Shown: in pieces, positions 26,318 to 34,845 of the stretch
How the letters are laid out: every line of letters starts with the position of its first letter
Position numbering within the stretch: the first letter of the stretch is position 1
DNA from: JAHBVH01 sp034432375
GTDB lineage: Bacteria; Chloroflexota; Anaerolineae; Caldilineales; Caldilineaceae
Assembly (NCBI GenBank): GCA_034432375.1
Contig: DAOUCA010000088.1
Coordinates: 1 to 64,000 of the forward strand
Direction of reading: 5' to 3'
DNA length: 64,000 nt
The notes under the pieces: generated by a model
Seen by the model: only the letters and a program-made list of their open reading frames with translations
Database searches by the model: none
What the model was told of the DNA's origin: nothing
Made by a program: the position numbers and the translations under genes

Positions 26318-27743
26318 GGAAGTTACAAGCTCGGATCTCTTCTACCAGTTGAGCTACATGTCGGCGGTGGCCGGAGCTGGCATTGCCCGTAGCCGCGTCT
26401 TTGAATTGGGCGCCAATCTACCACGGATCCCTGCCGATTACTTCAAGCGAGTTCACCTGCTGGCCCAAAAGCTCGGCTATGACTATGCCGCGGCCTGTAC
26501 CAAAGTCGGCCTGGCCGTCAAGTCGGACACGATGATCAGCCTCCTGCTGCGGCTGGGCAATGCACTCACCGCCGGCCAACCCGAGGCCGATTTCTTGACC
26601 GAAGAGGCCGGCGTCCAGGGCGAGGCCTATGAGAAGGAATATGAGCGCGATCTCGAATCGCTGACCAAGTGGACCGATGCCTACGCCGCCGTGACCGTCT
26701 CCGCCACGCTGATGATCGTCATCAACATGACCTCCTCGCTGATCTACGATCTGGGCGATGTGATCATTACCGGTCTCGTTGTCACCTCATTGGCAATTGC
26801 CGCAGTAACCGCGTGGATCTTGTCGCGCGCGGCACCGAAAGAGGAGATCGATCTCTTCTCGCCCGAGGGCACCTGGCCGCAGCGGCTGGCCGGCCAATTG
26901 GCAATCTACACCCTCGCCGCCGTCTTTATCGTCTGTCCCCTTCTCATGGTCGCCGGCATGAGCCTGGGTGCCACCCTCATTGTCGCAGCAATAATTTTGA
27001 TGCCGATGGGCGCGATTAGCATGTGGGCCGGCCGCGAAATTGATAAGAAGGATCGCGAGTTTGGTCCCTTCCTGCGCTCGCTGGGCAGCATGGCCGTTGC
27101 CACCGGGACGACGATTACAGAAGCGTTGACCCGCCTCGATCTCAGCTCCTTTCCTACATTGGAAACGGATCTGATCCGGCTGCGTAGCCGCTTACTGGCC
27201 GCGGTCGAACCAGAACTTTGCTGGCGCAAGTTTGCGCTCCAGACCGGCAGCAAATTGATTGGCGAGACGGTGAACATCTTCAACGATGCCGTTCGACTCG
27301 GGGCCGATGCTGACACCGTTGCCTTTCTCGCTGCCGAATTTGGCACCAAGACGATCATGTTGCGCGCCAAACGCAAGGTGGTCGCCTCGACCTTTTCCTG
27401 GCTCACCGTCGCCATGCATGGCACCGTTTCGGCCCTCATGATCATTATTCTAGAGATCATTCGCAACTTCACGGCGATGATTGAAACCGCCGCCAGTGCG
27501 CTTGACCAGCAGGCTCTTGAATCAGCATCTACCGTCGTCCCCACCTTTAACACCCCCAATGTCGGCTTTTTCCAGCTCATCGCGATCGTCATGGTCATTA
27601 TGCTTTCGGTCATCAATGCCTATGCGATTATTGCAACCGATGGCGGGCACAAGTACAAGGGGATCTTTTTTCTATCGATTCTGCTATTCCTAGTGGGGAT
27701 CAGCTTTATCGTGATCCCGCCGCTGGTGAAAGGGGTAATCTAA
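26238..27743 (+). CDS. arlJ: ArlJ, polytopic membrane platform of the archaellum
   Basis: 501 residues from a TTG at 26238, which overlaps arlI by 80 bp; TTG codons at 26265 or 26274 are equally possible. The first ATG (26358) would remove conserved sequence (DLFYQLSYMSA). Two T2SSF-type cytoplasmic helical domains alternate with at least seven membrane helices (for example about 150-170, 178-198, 225-265, 400-425, 450-500). DLFYQLSYMSAVAGAGIARSRVF matches the N-terminal part of FlaJ. It anchors the ArlI ring and is the membrane core of the motor. It is translationally coupled to the next gene through TAATG. Confidence 0.9.
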   Translation: MAKRKGRRALTSYLQLFRKLISKDSFKEVTSSDLFYQLSYMSAVAGAGIARSRVFELGANLPRIPADYFKRVHLLAQKLGYDYAAACTKVGLAVKSDTMISLLLRLGNALTAGQPEADFLTEEAGVQGEAYEKEYERDLESLTKWTDAYAAVTVSATLMIVINMTSSLIYDLGDVIITGLVVTSLAIAAVTAWILSRAAPKEEIDLFSPEGTWPQRLAGQLAIYTLAAVFIVCPLLMVAGMSLGATLIVAAIILMPMGAISMWAGREIDKKDREFGPFLRSLGSMAVATGTTITEALTRLDLSSFPTLETDLIRLRSRLLAAVEPELCWRKFALQTGSKLIGETVNIFNDAVRLGADADTVAFLAAEFGTKTIMLRAKRKVVASTFSWLTVAMHGTVSALMIIILEIIRNFTAMIETAASALDQQALESASTVVPTFNTPNVGFFQLIAIVMVIMLSVINAYAIIATDGGHKYKGIFFLSILLFLVGISFIVIPPLVKGVI

Positions 27744-28909
27744 TGGCTGAACTGAGTGCACCCACAATGGCCGCAACAGAGTTTGAGGCAGAGATGGTGG
27801 AGCCAGTGCAGCAAAAAGTGCCACAGCGCCAATCACGCGGGCTGGTGATCGCGCTACCGATCCACCGAACGGATCTGCCGGCCATTGCGCTGATGCTCTT
27901 GGCCGGTAGCCTGATCGGCTGGTGGGGTTGGGCGATCAACCAACCCGATAGCCTTCTTGCCGGTTCTGATCCCAGCATTACCACCTGGGATCCGCTGCTG
28001 CTGTCGTTGCTGCACCAAAAGAGTATTAGCCTAACGTTTACCTTAGCCGGGGTGCTGTTGATTCTGGCGGCAGCACTGGCAGTCGCCCCTTTGCGTTGGT
28101 GGGCCTACCTGCGCTTTGTCGCCAAAACGGGGATCGCCGCGCAATGGCGACAATTTCAACGACGCTCACCAGAGCCGGATGATGCCGAGGCGTGGGTTGC
28201 GGCCCAAGCCGCTTGGTTGGAAGAGATGCAAGCGACCGTTGATCAGGAAGAGGCGGCACAGCGATCGGCAGCAAGCGAGGGGACCGCCGCTGCAACCAAT
28301 GGCCAGGCCAATGGGCAAACCGGTGAACCATCCGCTGGTTCACCCCAATCAGCAGGGGCACAAACGACAGACCCTGCCGCCCAAGCCGCCACACCAGCTA
28401 CTCAGGCAGCAACACAAGGGCCAGCAACGCAAGGGGCAGCAGCGCAAGGGACGACAGAACAAGGGGCCGCGCCATCAGCCGCTGATGGTCAACAGCCAGC
28501 CGCGGCCCCGGCCGCGGGTACGCCTCAGAACCCAGCGGCGGCCCCAGCCGATCCCAACGCGCCACAGCCAGCGGCAGAGAAACAGGGCGATGCTGCTGCG
28601 CCGGCACAGCCCAAGGCAGCAGCACCAAAAGGGCAACAACCTTCCGCAGAGATGGCCGCCTTGGCCGAAGAGACCAAAGAAGAAGCGTTGGATTTAAACG
28701 ATCTCGCCGACGTGCAAGATATCCTCAACAGCTTTACCGACAACGATGTGATCTCCGCCGAATTGTTGGCCTTAAGCGCTAGTCTCGATGAGATCGATCT
28801 GCTAGCACTGCGCCAGCAGACGCGCTCGGTGGCGAAACAGCTAGACCAAGGCATGACCTCCCCCCAATTCTTCGAACGAATCGCCGCTGCCACCACACAG
28901 AACAGCTAA
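27743..28909 (+). CDS. Two-TM protein with Ala/Pro/Gln-rich linker, coupled to arlJ, family unknown
   Basis: 388 residues. The ATG shares its A with the arlJ stop (TAATG). Two membrane helices (about 44-64 and 97-116) are followed by a cytoplasmic basic-acidic segment (about 120-180). A low-complexity Ala/Pro/Gln/Gly linker (about 180-310) and a compact acidic helical end (about 311-388, DLNDLADVQDIL, AELLALSASLDEIDLLAL) complete it. No family is recognised. It is the last gene of the arlHIJ run, and a terminator follows. By position and layout it could be a peripheral scaffold replacing the cytosolic ring proteins of archaea (compare crenarchaeal ArlX). That is inference only. Confidence 0.8.
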   Translation: MAELSAPTMAATEFEAEMVEPVQQKVPQRQSRGLVIALPIHRTDLPAIALMLLAGSLIGWWGWAINQPDSLLAGSDPSITTWDPLLLSLLHQKSISLTFTLAGVLLILAAALAVAPLRWWAYLRFVAKTGIAAQWRQFQRRSPEPDDAEAWVAAQAAWLEEMQATVDQEEAAQRSAASEGTAAATNGQANGQTGEPSAGSPQSAGAQTTDPAAQAATPATQAATQGPATQGAAAQGTTEQGAAPSAADGQQPAAAPAAGTPQNPAAAPADPNAPQPAAEKQGDAAAPAQPKAAAPKGQQPSAEMAALAEETKEEALDLNDLADVQDILNSFTDNDVISAELLALSASLDEIDLLALRQQTRSVAKQLDQGMTSPQFFERIAAATTQNS

Positions 28910-28940
28910 TCGCATTGCGTAACAACTGCATCAAACGGTT

Positions 28941-28982
28941 CACAAAGTTTGCCCCACCATCAATGGTGGGGCAAACTTTGTG
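28941..28982. terminator. Perfect hairpin closing the archaellum cluster
   Basis: Arms 28941-28960 and 28963-28982 are exact 20-bp complements with a 2-base gap. It lies 32 bp after the stop of the last archaellum-cluster gene. No long T-run follows, so it may terminate with help or serve as an mRNA 3'-end stabiliser. Confidence 0.8.
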
Positions 28983-29008
28983 AAACCCCTGGTTGTTTTG
29001 ATAATTTC

Positions 29009-29040
29009 TTGACAGACTCTTAAGATTCAACGGGTATCAT
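29009..29040 (+). promoter_or_regulatory. Possible promoter of the two-component genes
   Basis: TTGACA at 29009-29014 and TATCAT at 29035-29040. The spacer is 20 bases, longer than the usual 17, so this is only a candidate. Confidence 0.3.
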
Positions 29041-29086
29041 CAGCAGTATAAGTTACGGAGCATGTTCACGCAGGAGGAACCAACCC

Positions 29087-29791
29087 ATGGCGAAACAAAG
29101 AATTCTCGTGGTCGATGACGACCGCTCGATCGTCAAAGTGGTGCGCGGCTATCTTGAGCAGGCCGGCTTTGAGGTGCTGACCGCTTATGACGGCGAAGGC
29201 GCGCTGCACATGTTGCGCAGCGAACGGCCGGAACTGCTCGTGCTCGATCTCATGTTGCCCGATCGCGATGGTTGGGAGATCACGCGCATTATTCGTGGCG
29301 ACAGTACGATTGGTCGAACCCCGATTATTATGCTGACGGCACGCGTCGAGGATACCGATAAAATTATCGGCTTGGAGATGGGCGCAGATGACTATATCAC
29401 CAAGCCCTTTAACGCCCGTGAAATTGTGGCACGCGTACGTTCCCTGCTGCGCCGCGCTCAATATGGCCAAACAGCCGGAGCACCGCAACAGCTACGCAAT
29501 GGCACCATTGTGCTCGACGCCGACCAGCGCATCGTCACCGTTAATGGCAGTGCGGTCGATCTGACGCGCACCGAGTTTACCCTGCTCCAACTATTGATGG
29601 GTAGCACCGGCCATACCTTTACGCGTGATGAACTGCTGGAAAAGAGCATGGGCTACGCCTACGAAGGGATGGGCCGCACCCTCGATACGCATGTTAGTAA
29701 TTTGCGCAAAAAGATCGAGCCGGATGCAAGCAGCCCAACCTATATCCAGACCGTCTACGGCGTTGGCTACCGCATGGCCAAGGAGGCTTGA
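29087..29791 (+). CDS. OmpR/PhoB-family response regulator
   Basis: 234 residues, ATG at 29087 with AGGAGG upstream. Receiver domain with Asp10-Asp12, phospho-acceptor Asp54 (VLDLMLPD), Thr84 and Lys106. A winged-helix DNA-binding domain (about 130-232) follows: RTEFTLLQLLM, RDELLEKSMGY, LDTHVSNLRKKIEPD, VYGVGYRM. It is a DNA-binding partner of the histidine kinase that overlaps it by one base. It directly follows the archaellum cluster but is separated from it by a strong hairpin, so control of motility genes is possible but not shown. Confidence 0.95.
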   Translation: MAKQRILVVDDDRSIVKVVRGYLEQAGFEVLTAYDGEGALHMLRSERPELLVLDLMLPDRDGWEITRIIRGDSTIGRTPIIMLTARVEDTDKIIGLEMGADDYITKPFNAREIVARVRSLLRRAQYGQTAGAPQQLRNGTIVLDADQRIVTVNGSAVDLTRTEFTLLQLLMGSTGHTFTRDELLEKSMGYAYEGMGRTLDTHVSNLRKKIEPDASSPTYIQTVYGVGYRMAKEA

Positions 29792-30981
29792 TGAATCGTC
29801 TTTGGGTGCGTCTGAGCATCATCATCGGCGGCATTGGCTTGCTGGCTGCGCTCCTACCCCTTATTACCTTTTTGACCATTACCTGGGCCTATAACAGCGG
29901 CGTCATTGATGAGCCGGGGCCACCCCAGACGCCAACTGCGATTGTCGTTGCGTCTGAGACACCGGTGGCTTCGGCAGGCTCAGCCACCGGTGTCTCAGGC
30001 TCAGCCACCGGTGAGCCGAGCGCAGCAGTACCGGCTCGTCCGCCGCGTGGCCGGTTTGATCCCTGGCGTGACATTCCCGAAAATATGTTACGCTCGTTTG
30101 CGTTGGCCAGCTTTTTTGGCCTCATCGGCGGCGTTGCTGCTAGCCGCATTCTCTCTGCGCCAATCACCAAATTAGCGGATGCTGTTCATGCGATTGGCCG
30201 CGGCGATCTCTCAACGCGTGTCGAGATTGGGAAACATAGCCGGGAAATTGACGAATTGACCGCGGCCTTTAACAAAATGGCAACCGATCTGCAACGCGCG
30301 GCGGAGTTACGCAATAGCCTGATGGCCGATGTCTCGCACGAGTTGCGTACACCGTTGACCGTCTTAGAGGGCAACCTGCGCGCGGCGCTCGATCATGTCT
30401 ATGAATTGGACGATGAACAGATCGCCAACCTCTATGCACAGACGCGCCACTTGATCCGGCTGGTCAACGAATTGCGCGAATTGGCGTTGGCTGAAGCGGC
30501 ACAATTGCCGCTCGATGAAGAGCCGGTAGATCTGACCGACCTGATTGAAGAGACCGTTGCGGTTTTTGTGCCGTTGGCTGAAGAGAAAGGGATCCATCTG
30601 CGCGCAGATACTGTCGACGCTTTAACGCTTGTACGTGGGGACCGTTCGCGCCTACGCCAGGTCTTGCACAATTTGTTGGCCAATGCGCTGCGTCACACCG
30701 ATGCAGAGGGCAATGTGATCATCCGAGGCGTGAATTCGCGTGATGGCGTCATCTTGGCCATTCAAGACACCGGCGACGGCATGGAGGCTGATCAATTGCG
30801 CCATGTCTTTGATCGCTTCTACCGCACCGATCCCTCGCGCAGTCGCGAGTCGGGCGGCAGCGGGCTTGGCTTGGCGATCGTCAAAGCGATTGTCGAGGCG
30901 CACGGCGGCAAAGTAGGCGTGACGAGCGCCGGGTTGGGGCAGGGCAGTACCTTTACGGTGACGTTGCCGGTGGTGGGATGA
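29791..30981 (+). CDS. Membrane sensor histidine kinase (HAMP, HisKA, HATPase)
   Basis: 396 residues from the ATG at 29791, overlapping the regulator stop by one base with GGAGG upstream. Helix at about 8-32, a short outer loop (33-98), a second helix (about 100-120), HAMP (about 120-172), HisKA with His183 (ADVSHELRTPLT), then N, G1 (DTGDGM) and G2 (GSGLGLAIVKAIVEAHGG) boxes. BaeS-like. The outer loop holds a repeat (SAGSATG, SGSATGEP) whose DNA resembles the REP-like core found elsewhere, suggesting in-frame insertion. The loop is too small for a folded ligand domain, so the signal may be a membrane or envelope state. Confidence 0.94.
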   Translation: MNRLWVRLSIIIGGIGLLAALLPLITFLTITWAYNSGVIDEPGPPQTPTAIVVASETPVASAGSATGVSGSATGEPSAAVPARPPRGRFDPWRDIPENMLRSFALASFFGLIGGVAASRILSAPITKLADAVHAIGRGDLSTRVEIGKHSREIDELTAAFNKMATDLQRAAELRNSLMADVSHELRTPLTVLEGNLRAALDHVYELDDEQIANLYAQTRHLIRLVNELRELALAEAAQLPLDEEPVDLTDLIEETVAVFVPLAEEKGIHLRADTVDALTLVRGDRSRLRQVLHNLLANALRHTDAEGNVIIRGVNSRDGVILAIQDTGDGMEADQLRHVFDRFYRTDPSRSRESGGSGLGLAIVKAIVEAHGGKVGVTSAGLGQGSTFTVTLPVVG

Positions 30982-31000
30982 GGGTTGCACTACCGAGGGC

Positions 31001-33946
31001 TCACGCCAACACCAACCCCGCGGGCAGCGCCTCGCCAAAGATCCACGCCTGCTCTTCGGCACTCTGTTGGCTGTTGGCATCGGCCAGCAATTCCTGTAAA
31101 TGCTCGGCGTTTTTGAGTGAGGTCAACCACGCTGCCACCTGTTCACGCACCTCCTCCGGCAGATCGCGACCGCGGTCGCCGGTGCGGTTGGCAAGGTGGA
31201 CAAGAACACGGCCCACGCTCTCCCGTTTTTCCAGCTTGAGCGCCAACAACCCTTCTACCCACGCTGCTGTTTCGGTCGCCGGCACGAGCCGGTCGAGCGG
31301 GCCATACATTGCCGTGCGGGCACCAAAGCGGCTAAGGGCCCACAACTCTTTGGCGGTCGCTTCCTCTTTGGTTTTGCGTAGATTGGCAAGCAGTGTCCGC
31401 CCCAGTGAAACTTTAACATTGGCGGGCAGCCGTTCAAAGTTGGCCAGCGCCAGCCAGACCTCCAACGCTTCGGCAATATTTAGATAGCTGCTGCTCCCTT
31501 TGCCGCGCTTCTTGCCGGAACTACCCTCCTGCAACGCCGCCCGCACCTGTTCGTAGATCTGCAATTGGTGGCCGGCTTTGAGCCCACCGGCGACGCGCCG
31601 CCAGAAGATCCACCACTCGGTGCGCACCTGGGGGCGGTTGAAGTTCATCCCTTCAAGATAGAAGCCCCACACCGTCTTCATGCGCAACTCGTCCCCCGGA
31701 TCGCCATAGCCAGGACGCAGACAAAAGCCTAACAAGTTGAGCCAGAACGCTTCATGTTGGAATGACCGTTTGCGCCCGTCAGCCACTTCAAGGAAGGTAT
31801 CGGCCAACTTGCGGATCAGGCCAGTGGGCCATGCCTCTTTTTCCAATTCAAGAATCGTCTCTAGCCGTTTGCGTAATCCCTCGGGCGCATAGTTGCCATC
31901 CTTGCTCTCGCCAAAGGTACGACGAATGGCCGTTTGCGCGGCCGTTAGGGTGGCTGCTTCGACAATAGTCTCGAGGGCCCCAGTCGCCGGCGCTGCTTCC
32001 GCCTCACCGCGCACATCAAAGGCGAGCTGCCAACTGTGCTCGCTCTGTTTGGCCTGGCACCAGAGTTCAAGCGTGCCGATTTCGGTGAGGCGCATGGCTA
32101 GATGCACCGGCAACTGTTGCGCCACCCCACGCCGACCATAGTGCAGAATGGTGCGGATCGGCGGCAAGATGGTAACTTCGGCGGGCTCCAGTGTCACCAC
32201 TTCGCCCAGCTTGTCCCCCAAGCGCGTGCTCGATGCATAGAGCTGAAAGGTGACCGGCTGATTGGTCAAGGCGGCAAATTCCGGTTCAGTTAGGGTGATC
32301 TGTGCACCTTCTTCTGTGCCACGTGGTAGCAGACAGACCGCGGCGTAGCTTTCAGCACCTGATGTGGCCGTCTCGATCGCAACATAATAGGTCCGTGGGC
32401 TGCCGCTGCCGACGCGTACGCCTTCCCCTTGGCGCACCAGACCGTAGTAGGCCGCGCCCATGGCCACGGCCAGATCCGGGCGTGGGTTGGGCAATTCGTT
32501 CGGTTGCCATGCGCGGCCGGCTTCCTCTTGAAACCAGCCCCCAACCAGATCCAACAGCCGTCGGCGCAACAACTCCGCTTCGAGCACGCCGCCGTTAAAG
32601 AGCATAAAATCGGGGAAGGGGGCCGTGCGCCCACTCTCTTCTTGCAGTAGCCCCCGAAAGCGCCGCCAAAAGTCGGCCAGGTGGCGCGTGATCGCCGCAT
32701 CTTGGACGTAGGGGAGACCAAGCTCAGAAAGACCAGTACGACGCCCTGTTTGCAACGGGCTCGCCAAGGCAATCTGGGGCAGAAAGCCATCAAGCAAGAC
32801 TTCGTTTACCTCCGCTTGGGTCAGGCTGCTTTTAAGGGTGTTGGCAATGAGGCTGCGTCCGCTGCCAACGACGGTAATATCCACGGCGGCGGTTGTCTCC
32901 GGCGCGCCGAGCAGCCGCTCCTTGGCTTTGCGACACTGTTGCACCAGTTGATGCCAGCGCACGGCATCCAATTTGCCTGGCTGCCCAAAGAGCTTGATCT
33001 CGACGTGGCGACCAAGGGCCAGATCCATATTATCGCCGCCAAGCAGCAGATGGTCACCGACGGCCAAGCGATTGAAGCGCAGCCCGCCTTCGCCTTCACG
33101 GACGCCAATCGCCGTAAAATCCGTCGTGCCACCGCCAATATCACAGACGAGGATCAGCTGTCCATCCGCCATCTGCGTTTGCCAATCCGCCTCGTGGCCG
33201 GCCAACCAGGCATAAAAGGCGGCCAACGGCTCCTCCAGCAGCACCACGCGACCAAGGCCGGCTTCACGCGCCGCGGTCAGCGTTAACTCGCGCGCCACCT
33301 CGTCAAAGGAGGCGGGCACGGTCAGCACGATCAGCTGGTTTTCAAAGCGAGCGTCGTCGTTGATTTCGCCTGTCCCTGCGAGTGAGCTTGTCGACGCCAA
33401 AGGGACAAGCCCTTCGACCGGCTCAGGACGAAGCTCAGCCTCAGCAACCGCCATCGTTGCGTTCCACGCCTCGCGCAGATGTTGCAAATAGCGCCGGCTC
33501 GCCTCGACCGGTGAAACTTTCTGCACTTCCTCCGCCGCGCCCCAGGGCAGAATTGGTGCCGTGCGGTCGACCGCGCTGTGCGCTAGCCACGACTTAGCCG
33601 ACGCCACCAGCCGCCCCGGAATCCGTGTCCCTTGTTCGTGCGCTCCTTCACCGACCAGATAATCATGCTCGGTGGTCCATGGCAGATTGGTGCTGCCGGC
33701 AGACAGATCATAGTCGCCGGGTAGGTAGAGAAAGGAGGGCAACACCGGCAGCGCGCCCATGTCGCCGGGGGCAACCAACTGTGGCACATCGAAGAGGTGG
33801 ATCGCGGGACCGCTATCAGGAGTAGCCGCAGCTTGGTCGGCCAGATCGATAAAGGCAAGGGCCGAGTTTGTCGTGCCCAGGTCGATGCCGATGATGTAGC
33901 GATAGAGGTGGGTGGGTGGGGCAAAGGATGGTTGATCAAGAGTCAA
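31001..33946 (-). CDS. Hsp70-like protein with long C-terminal extension (DUF3731-type)
   Basis: 981 residues. The TTG at 33946 has GGAG upstream, and no ATG precedes the IGIDLGTTNSALAF phosphate-1 motif. DIGGGTTDFTAIGV is phosphate-2. The Hsp70 nucleotide-binding domain is followed, in place of a normal substrate domain, by a region of about 400 residues (for example GNYAPEGLRKRLETILE, RPGYGDPGDELRM, WEFLxR-like WWIFWRRVAGG), as in the DUF3731 Hsp70 family. An internal stretch near 165-190 (PEPVEGLVPL) is the translation of a REP-like repeat inserted in frame. It is partnered upstream by another Hsp70 and DUF2760. Its specific client or role is unknown. Confidence 0.88.
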   Translation of the reverse strand: MTLDQPSFAPPTHLYRYIIGIDLGTTNSALAFIDLADQAAATPDSGPAIHLFDVPQLVAPGDMGALPVLPSFLYLPGDYDLSAGSTNLPWTTEHDYLVGEGAHEQGTRIPGRLVASAKSWLAHSAVDRTAPILPWGAAEEVQKVSPVEASRRYLQHLREAWNATMAVAEAELRPEPVEGLVPLASTSSLAGTGEINDDARFENQLIVLTVPASFDEVARELTLTAAREAGLGRVVLLEEPLAAFYAWLAGHEADWQTQMADGQLILVCDIGGGTTDFTAIGVREGEGGLRFNRLAVGDHLLLGGDNMDLALGRHVEIKLFGQPGKLDAVRWHQLVQQCRKAKERLLGAPETTAAVDITVVGSGRSLIANTLKSSLTQAEVNEVLLDGFLPQIALASPLQTGRRTGLSELGLPYVQDAAITRHLADFWRRFRGLLQEESGRTAPFPDFMLFNGGVLEAELLRRRLLDLVGGWFQEEAGRAWQPNELPNPRPDLAVAMGAAYYGLVRQGEGVRVGSGSPRTYYVAIETATSGAESYAAVCLLPRGTEEGAQITLTEPEFAALTNQPVTFQLYASSTRLGDKLGEVVTLEPAEVTILPPIRTILHYGRRGVAQQLPVHLAMRLTEIGTLELWCQAKQSEHSWQLAFDVRGEAEAAPATGALETIVEAATLTAAQTAIRRTFGESKDGNYAPEGLRKRLETILELEKEAWPTGLIRKLADTFLEVADGRKRSFQHEAFWLNLLGFCLRPGYGDPGDELRMKTVWGFYLEGMNFNRPQVRTEWWIFWRRVAGGLKAGHQLQIYEQVRAALQEGSSGKKRGKGSSSYLNIAEALEVWLALANFERLPANVKVSLGRTLLANLRKTKEEATAKELWALSRFGARTAMYGPLDRLVPATETAAWVEGLLALKLEKRESVGRVLVHLANRTGDRGRDLPEEVREQVAAWLTSLKNAEHLQELLADANSQQSAEEQAWIFGEALPAGLVLA
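33368..33440. repeat. REP-like repeat inserted in frame in the Hsp70-like gene
   Basis: Contains tgagcttgtcgacgcc, gacaagcccttcgaccggct and gaagctcagcc, all relatives of the core seen at 20453-20471 and 54641-54660. The peptide it encodes is absent from the sister Hsp70 at the equivalent place. Confidence 0.6.
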
Positions 33947-34266
33947 GGGAGATTCTCCAATTCATGCGGTGATCTGCTTCCAAGTTTATTGTAGGCTGGT
34001 TTCTCGTGGCCGTCAACCCTTCACGATAAAGAGTGTATTTCCGTTAGAAGCATATTTCATAGGATTCTCTCTAGGCAAATATAGCGAATTTCAAAGTTAT
34101 TAGGGGTGCGTCCCATTTTGGGGGATTACACAGAAGGACAAAATTGATAGTCCGGCGTAATCCCCCAAATGTGGTACGCACCCAGTTATTAGGGTGCAGT
34201 TGACATTGCTGTGGGAGGTGCGTATACTGTCTTAGAAAGATGAAAGAGCCGACAAGAGGATTAATC
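33947..34266. other. Intergenic region containing a short inverted-repeat element
   Basis: Apart from the element at 34095-34192, nothing is recognised. It carries the start region of the minus-strand Hsp70-like gene and the promoter of the plus-strand DUF4160/DUF2442 pair. Confidence 0.5.
34095..34192. mobile_element. 80-bp MITE with 9-bp target-site duplication
   Basis: The element at 34104-34183 has imperfect 26/27-bp terminal inverted repeats, beginning gggtgcgt and containing tttgggggattac in both arms. It is flanked by an exact 9-bp direct repeat, agttattag (34095-34103 and 34184-34192). Exact flanking repeats indicate a recent insertion. It has no coding capacity. Confidence 0.85.
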
Positions 34267-34443
34267 ATGGCAGTGATTTCTATGTTTTATGGCATCATCG
34301 TATCGACGCCATCATTCACCACATATTCACATCCGCTGCCAATGAGAAGAAGCAGTATTTGCCATCCCGATGGAGAGTTGTTAGAAGGCACAATGATAAA
34401 AAGCAAGCAGAAACTACTTCAGGCTCGGATTGAAATACCATGA
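34267..34443 (+). pseudogene. Frameshifted DUF4160-domain gene
   Basis: The frame begins MAVISMFYGII, as DUF4160 proteins do, and ends PDGELLEGTMIKSKQKLLQARIEI, also typical. The middle does not match in this frame. In the +1 frame the same DNA reads YRRHHSPHIHIRCQ, then a stop, then EEAVFAI, which is the expected His-rich centre. Two compensating frameshifts therefore separate conserved ends from a displaced middle, and the product is probably inactive. Its stop overlaps the DUF2442 start (ATGA). Confidence 0.7.
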
Positions 34444-34712
34444 ACCCGCGTGTACAAACAGTTCAACCAAACTCAAATTATACAATCACCTTGACCTTTA
34501 CCAATGACGAAGTGCGTGTATTCGATGTAAAACCCGATCTAGATAAAGGGATATTCCAGGAATTAAAAGAGCTACGTTATTTCTATTCAGTCAAACCTGT
34601 TCTAGGCAGCATGCAGTGGAAACATGGACAAGATTTTTGTCCTGATATGTTATATATTGATAGCGTACCCGTCTCTGATATGACAGAGCTTACAGTAACT
34701 CAAACCCTTTAA
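34440..34712 (+). CDS. DUF2442-domain protein
   Basis: 90 residues, ATG at 34440 overlapping the DUF4160 stop. It contains the DUF2442 pattern: YTITLTFTNDEVRVFDVKPDLDKGIF, LKELRYFYSVKP and a central DMLYIDSVPV segment. DUF4160/DUF2442 pairs are common and are suspected, but not shown, to be toxin-antitoxin-like. Here the DUF2442 partner is intact while the DUF4160 partner is broken. Confidence 0.8.
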   Translation: MNPRVQTVQPNSNYTITLTFTNDEVRVFDVKPDLDKGIFQELKELRYFYSVKPVLGSMQWKHGQDFCPDMLYIDSVPVSDMTELTVTQTL

Positions 34713-34845
34713 TGTTTGTACCTTCCAGCCATCTAGATAGGGCAAATCTGTCACTCTGCAAGCGTTTCCAAGTAGACCAATCTTGAAGATTCTTACAGAA
34801 TGACATAGAGTAAGTAAAAGACTTAGAATAGAAGTTGATTAATCG

